From positions 1 through 17,181 of the forward strand of contig CAUZSN010000059.1 of assembly GCA_963582345.1 (NCBI GenBank): a DNA stretch of 17,181 bases, given 5' to 3'. Below, piece by piece: positions 16,600 through 17,181 of the stretch. Position 1 is the stretch's first letter; each line of letters starts with the position of its first letter. The stretch is from CAUZSN01 sp963582345 (GTDB lineage Bacteria; Planctomycetota; Planctomycetia; Planctomycetales; Planctomycetaceae). The position numbers and the translations under genes are program-made. The notes under the pieces are model-generated. The model was not told where the DNA came from, made no database searches, and was given only the letters and a program-made list of their open reading frames with translations.

Positions 16600-16712
16600 T
16601 GGGTGCCGAAAATCGAGTTAAACCGGTAGGACGTTCGAGGATGAATGCGGCCGGGCTTTGTTCAGTAAATACATCGAGAACACTTCGTGAGGGGCGATCA
16701 TGGAGAAGCTGA
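16599..16712 (+). CDS. Short frame linking pilM to the next gene, doubtful
   Basis: Its ATG shares bases with the pilM stop (TGATG, 16597-16601), an arrangement that permits termination-reinitiation. It encodes 37 residues rich in Arg and Ser and stops 13 nt inside the following gene. No domain or family is recognised. It could be a coupling frame rather than a functional protein, or simply chance. Confidence 0.2.
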   Translation: MGAENRVKPVGRSRMNAAGLCSVNTSRTLREGRSWRS

Positions 16713-17181
16713 AACCTCTACTCATTCACCGATTCTGGATACTGTTCGGTTTGGCCGTGCTTTTGCCTCCTATTGGGTGGGGCCTAGCGAGTTCAGCTTT
16801 GAACAAGCAAATCGAGGAGCGGACAAGTAAACTCGAAAGGGTTTTCAAAGAAATACCTGATGGTACAAGCAGCCCGAATCAAAAGTGGGTTGATGAGGTG
16901 ACGAATTCGAACAGGACTTGCCAACAACTCAACCAAGAGTCGCACGTGCGACTTTGGAACAAACAAAAAGAATTGATGTACTGGCCCGAGGCCATCAGCG
17001 ACATCATGGCCCGATGTCCGTACCGCGGAAAGATCACAGAAACTGGAGTCGCTGAGAACGTTCCAGTCTATTATGTCAACCGATACTCAGAGCAACTGCA
17101 AGTGTTGTGGGGAATTGTCGAGCCGTTGGACGACTCGAAGGGCAACATGACTGACTTGTCGGAGAACAGGAAGATTAAATT
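16700..17181 (+). CDS. Membrane protein after pilM, possible PilO-like, 3' end cut
   Basis: The frame runs from ATG 16700 to the window edge without a stop (160 codons). GAGGGG (16689-16694) is a strong ribosome site 5 nt before it. A basic N-terminus (MEKLKPLLIHR) leads to one membrane helix (about 12-33, FWILFGLAVLLPPIGWGLAS), then a charged, probably coiled-coil segment (about 35-50) and a hydrophilic region. This bitopic shape and its place after the PilM-PilN fusion fit a PilO-like partner in the pilus alignment complex, but no PilO sequence motif is recognised. Function is inferred from context and topology only. Confidence 0.7.
   Translation, partial: MEKLKPLLIHRFWILFGLAVLLPPIGWGLASSALNKQIEERTSKLERVFKEIPDGTSSPNQKWVDEVTNSNRTCQQLNQESHVRLWNKQKELMYWPEAISDIMARCPYRGKITETGVAENVPVYYVNRYSEQLQVLWGIVEPLDDSKGNMTDLSENRKIK

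Noticed and set aside
1..17181. CRISPR array, insertion sequence, integrase or defence cluster
   Set aside because: No direct repeats with regular spacers, no transposase or integrase frames and no terminal repeats were seen; the genes are mainly core functions.

Overview
The window reads as a chromosomal stretch from a planctomycete (Planctomycetota). The evidence is the planctomycete-style DksA/TraR protein, a PilM protein fused to a PilN-like membrane part, an approximately 1000-residue GH38-like protein beside cmk, and a moderate GC content. This placement rests on recognising protein families by eye and goes no lower than phylum. There are no rRNA or tRNA genes, no CRISPR array and no insertion sequence. 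Most genes are housekeeping genes in ordinary order.

Layout. Bases 2-6248 are all on the plus strand: a TPR protein cut by the left edge, yebC, ruvB, a C4 zinc-finger DksA/TraR regulator, and an exported HtrA-type protease with PDZ domains. A hairpin at 6281-6312 separates this block from genes converging on it. On the minus strand, 14047 down to 7831 looks like one operon: GH38-like protein, then cmk (17 nt gap), then aroC (120 nt gap), then larA (10 nt overlap). A further minus-strand gene, 7311-6352, is a divergent nucleoside hydrolase with its own sigma70-like promoter. Between larA and the hydrolase lies a decayed CheY/Rcp1-type response regulator on the plus strand (7509-7803). From 14473 rightward the plus strand carries a pilM-pilN fusion and the start of a second pilus-type membrane gene, which the right edge cuts.

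How the genes work together. YebC and RuvB form a remnant of the common yebC-ruvCAB neighbourhood, joining translation/regulation with Holliday-junction migration. AroC makes chorismate and Cmk phosphorylates CMP; they share an operon with a nickel-pincer racemase (LarA) whose cofactor genes are not here. The PilMN fusion and the gene after it belong to the inner-membrane alignment complex of a type IV pilus or related secretion system.

I did not find a clear new multi-gene system. The most unusual points are the response-regulator pseudogene, the nucleoside hydrolase with several changed metal and ribose ligands, the PilM-PilN fusion, and short reading frames whose ends overlap the starts of the two pilus genes.
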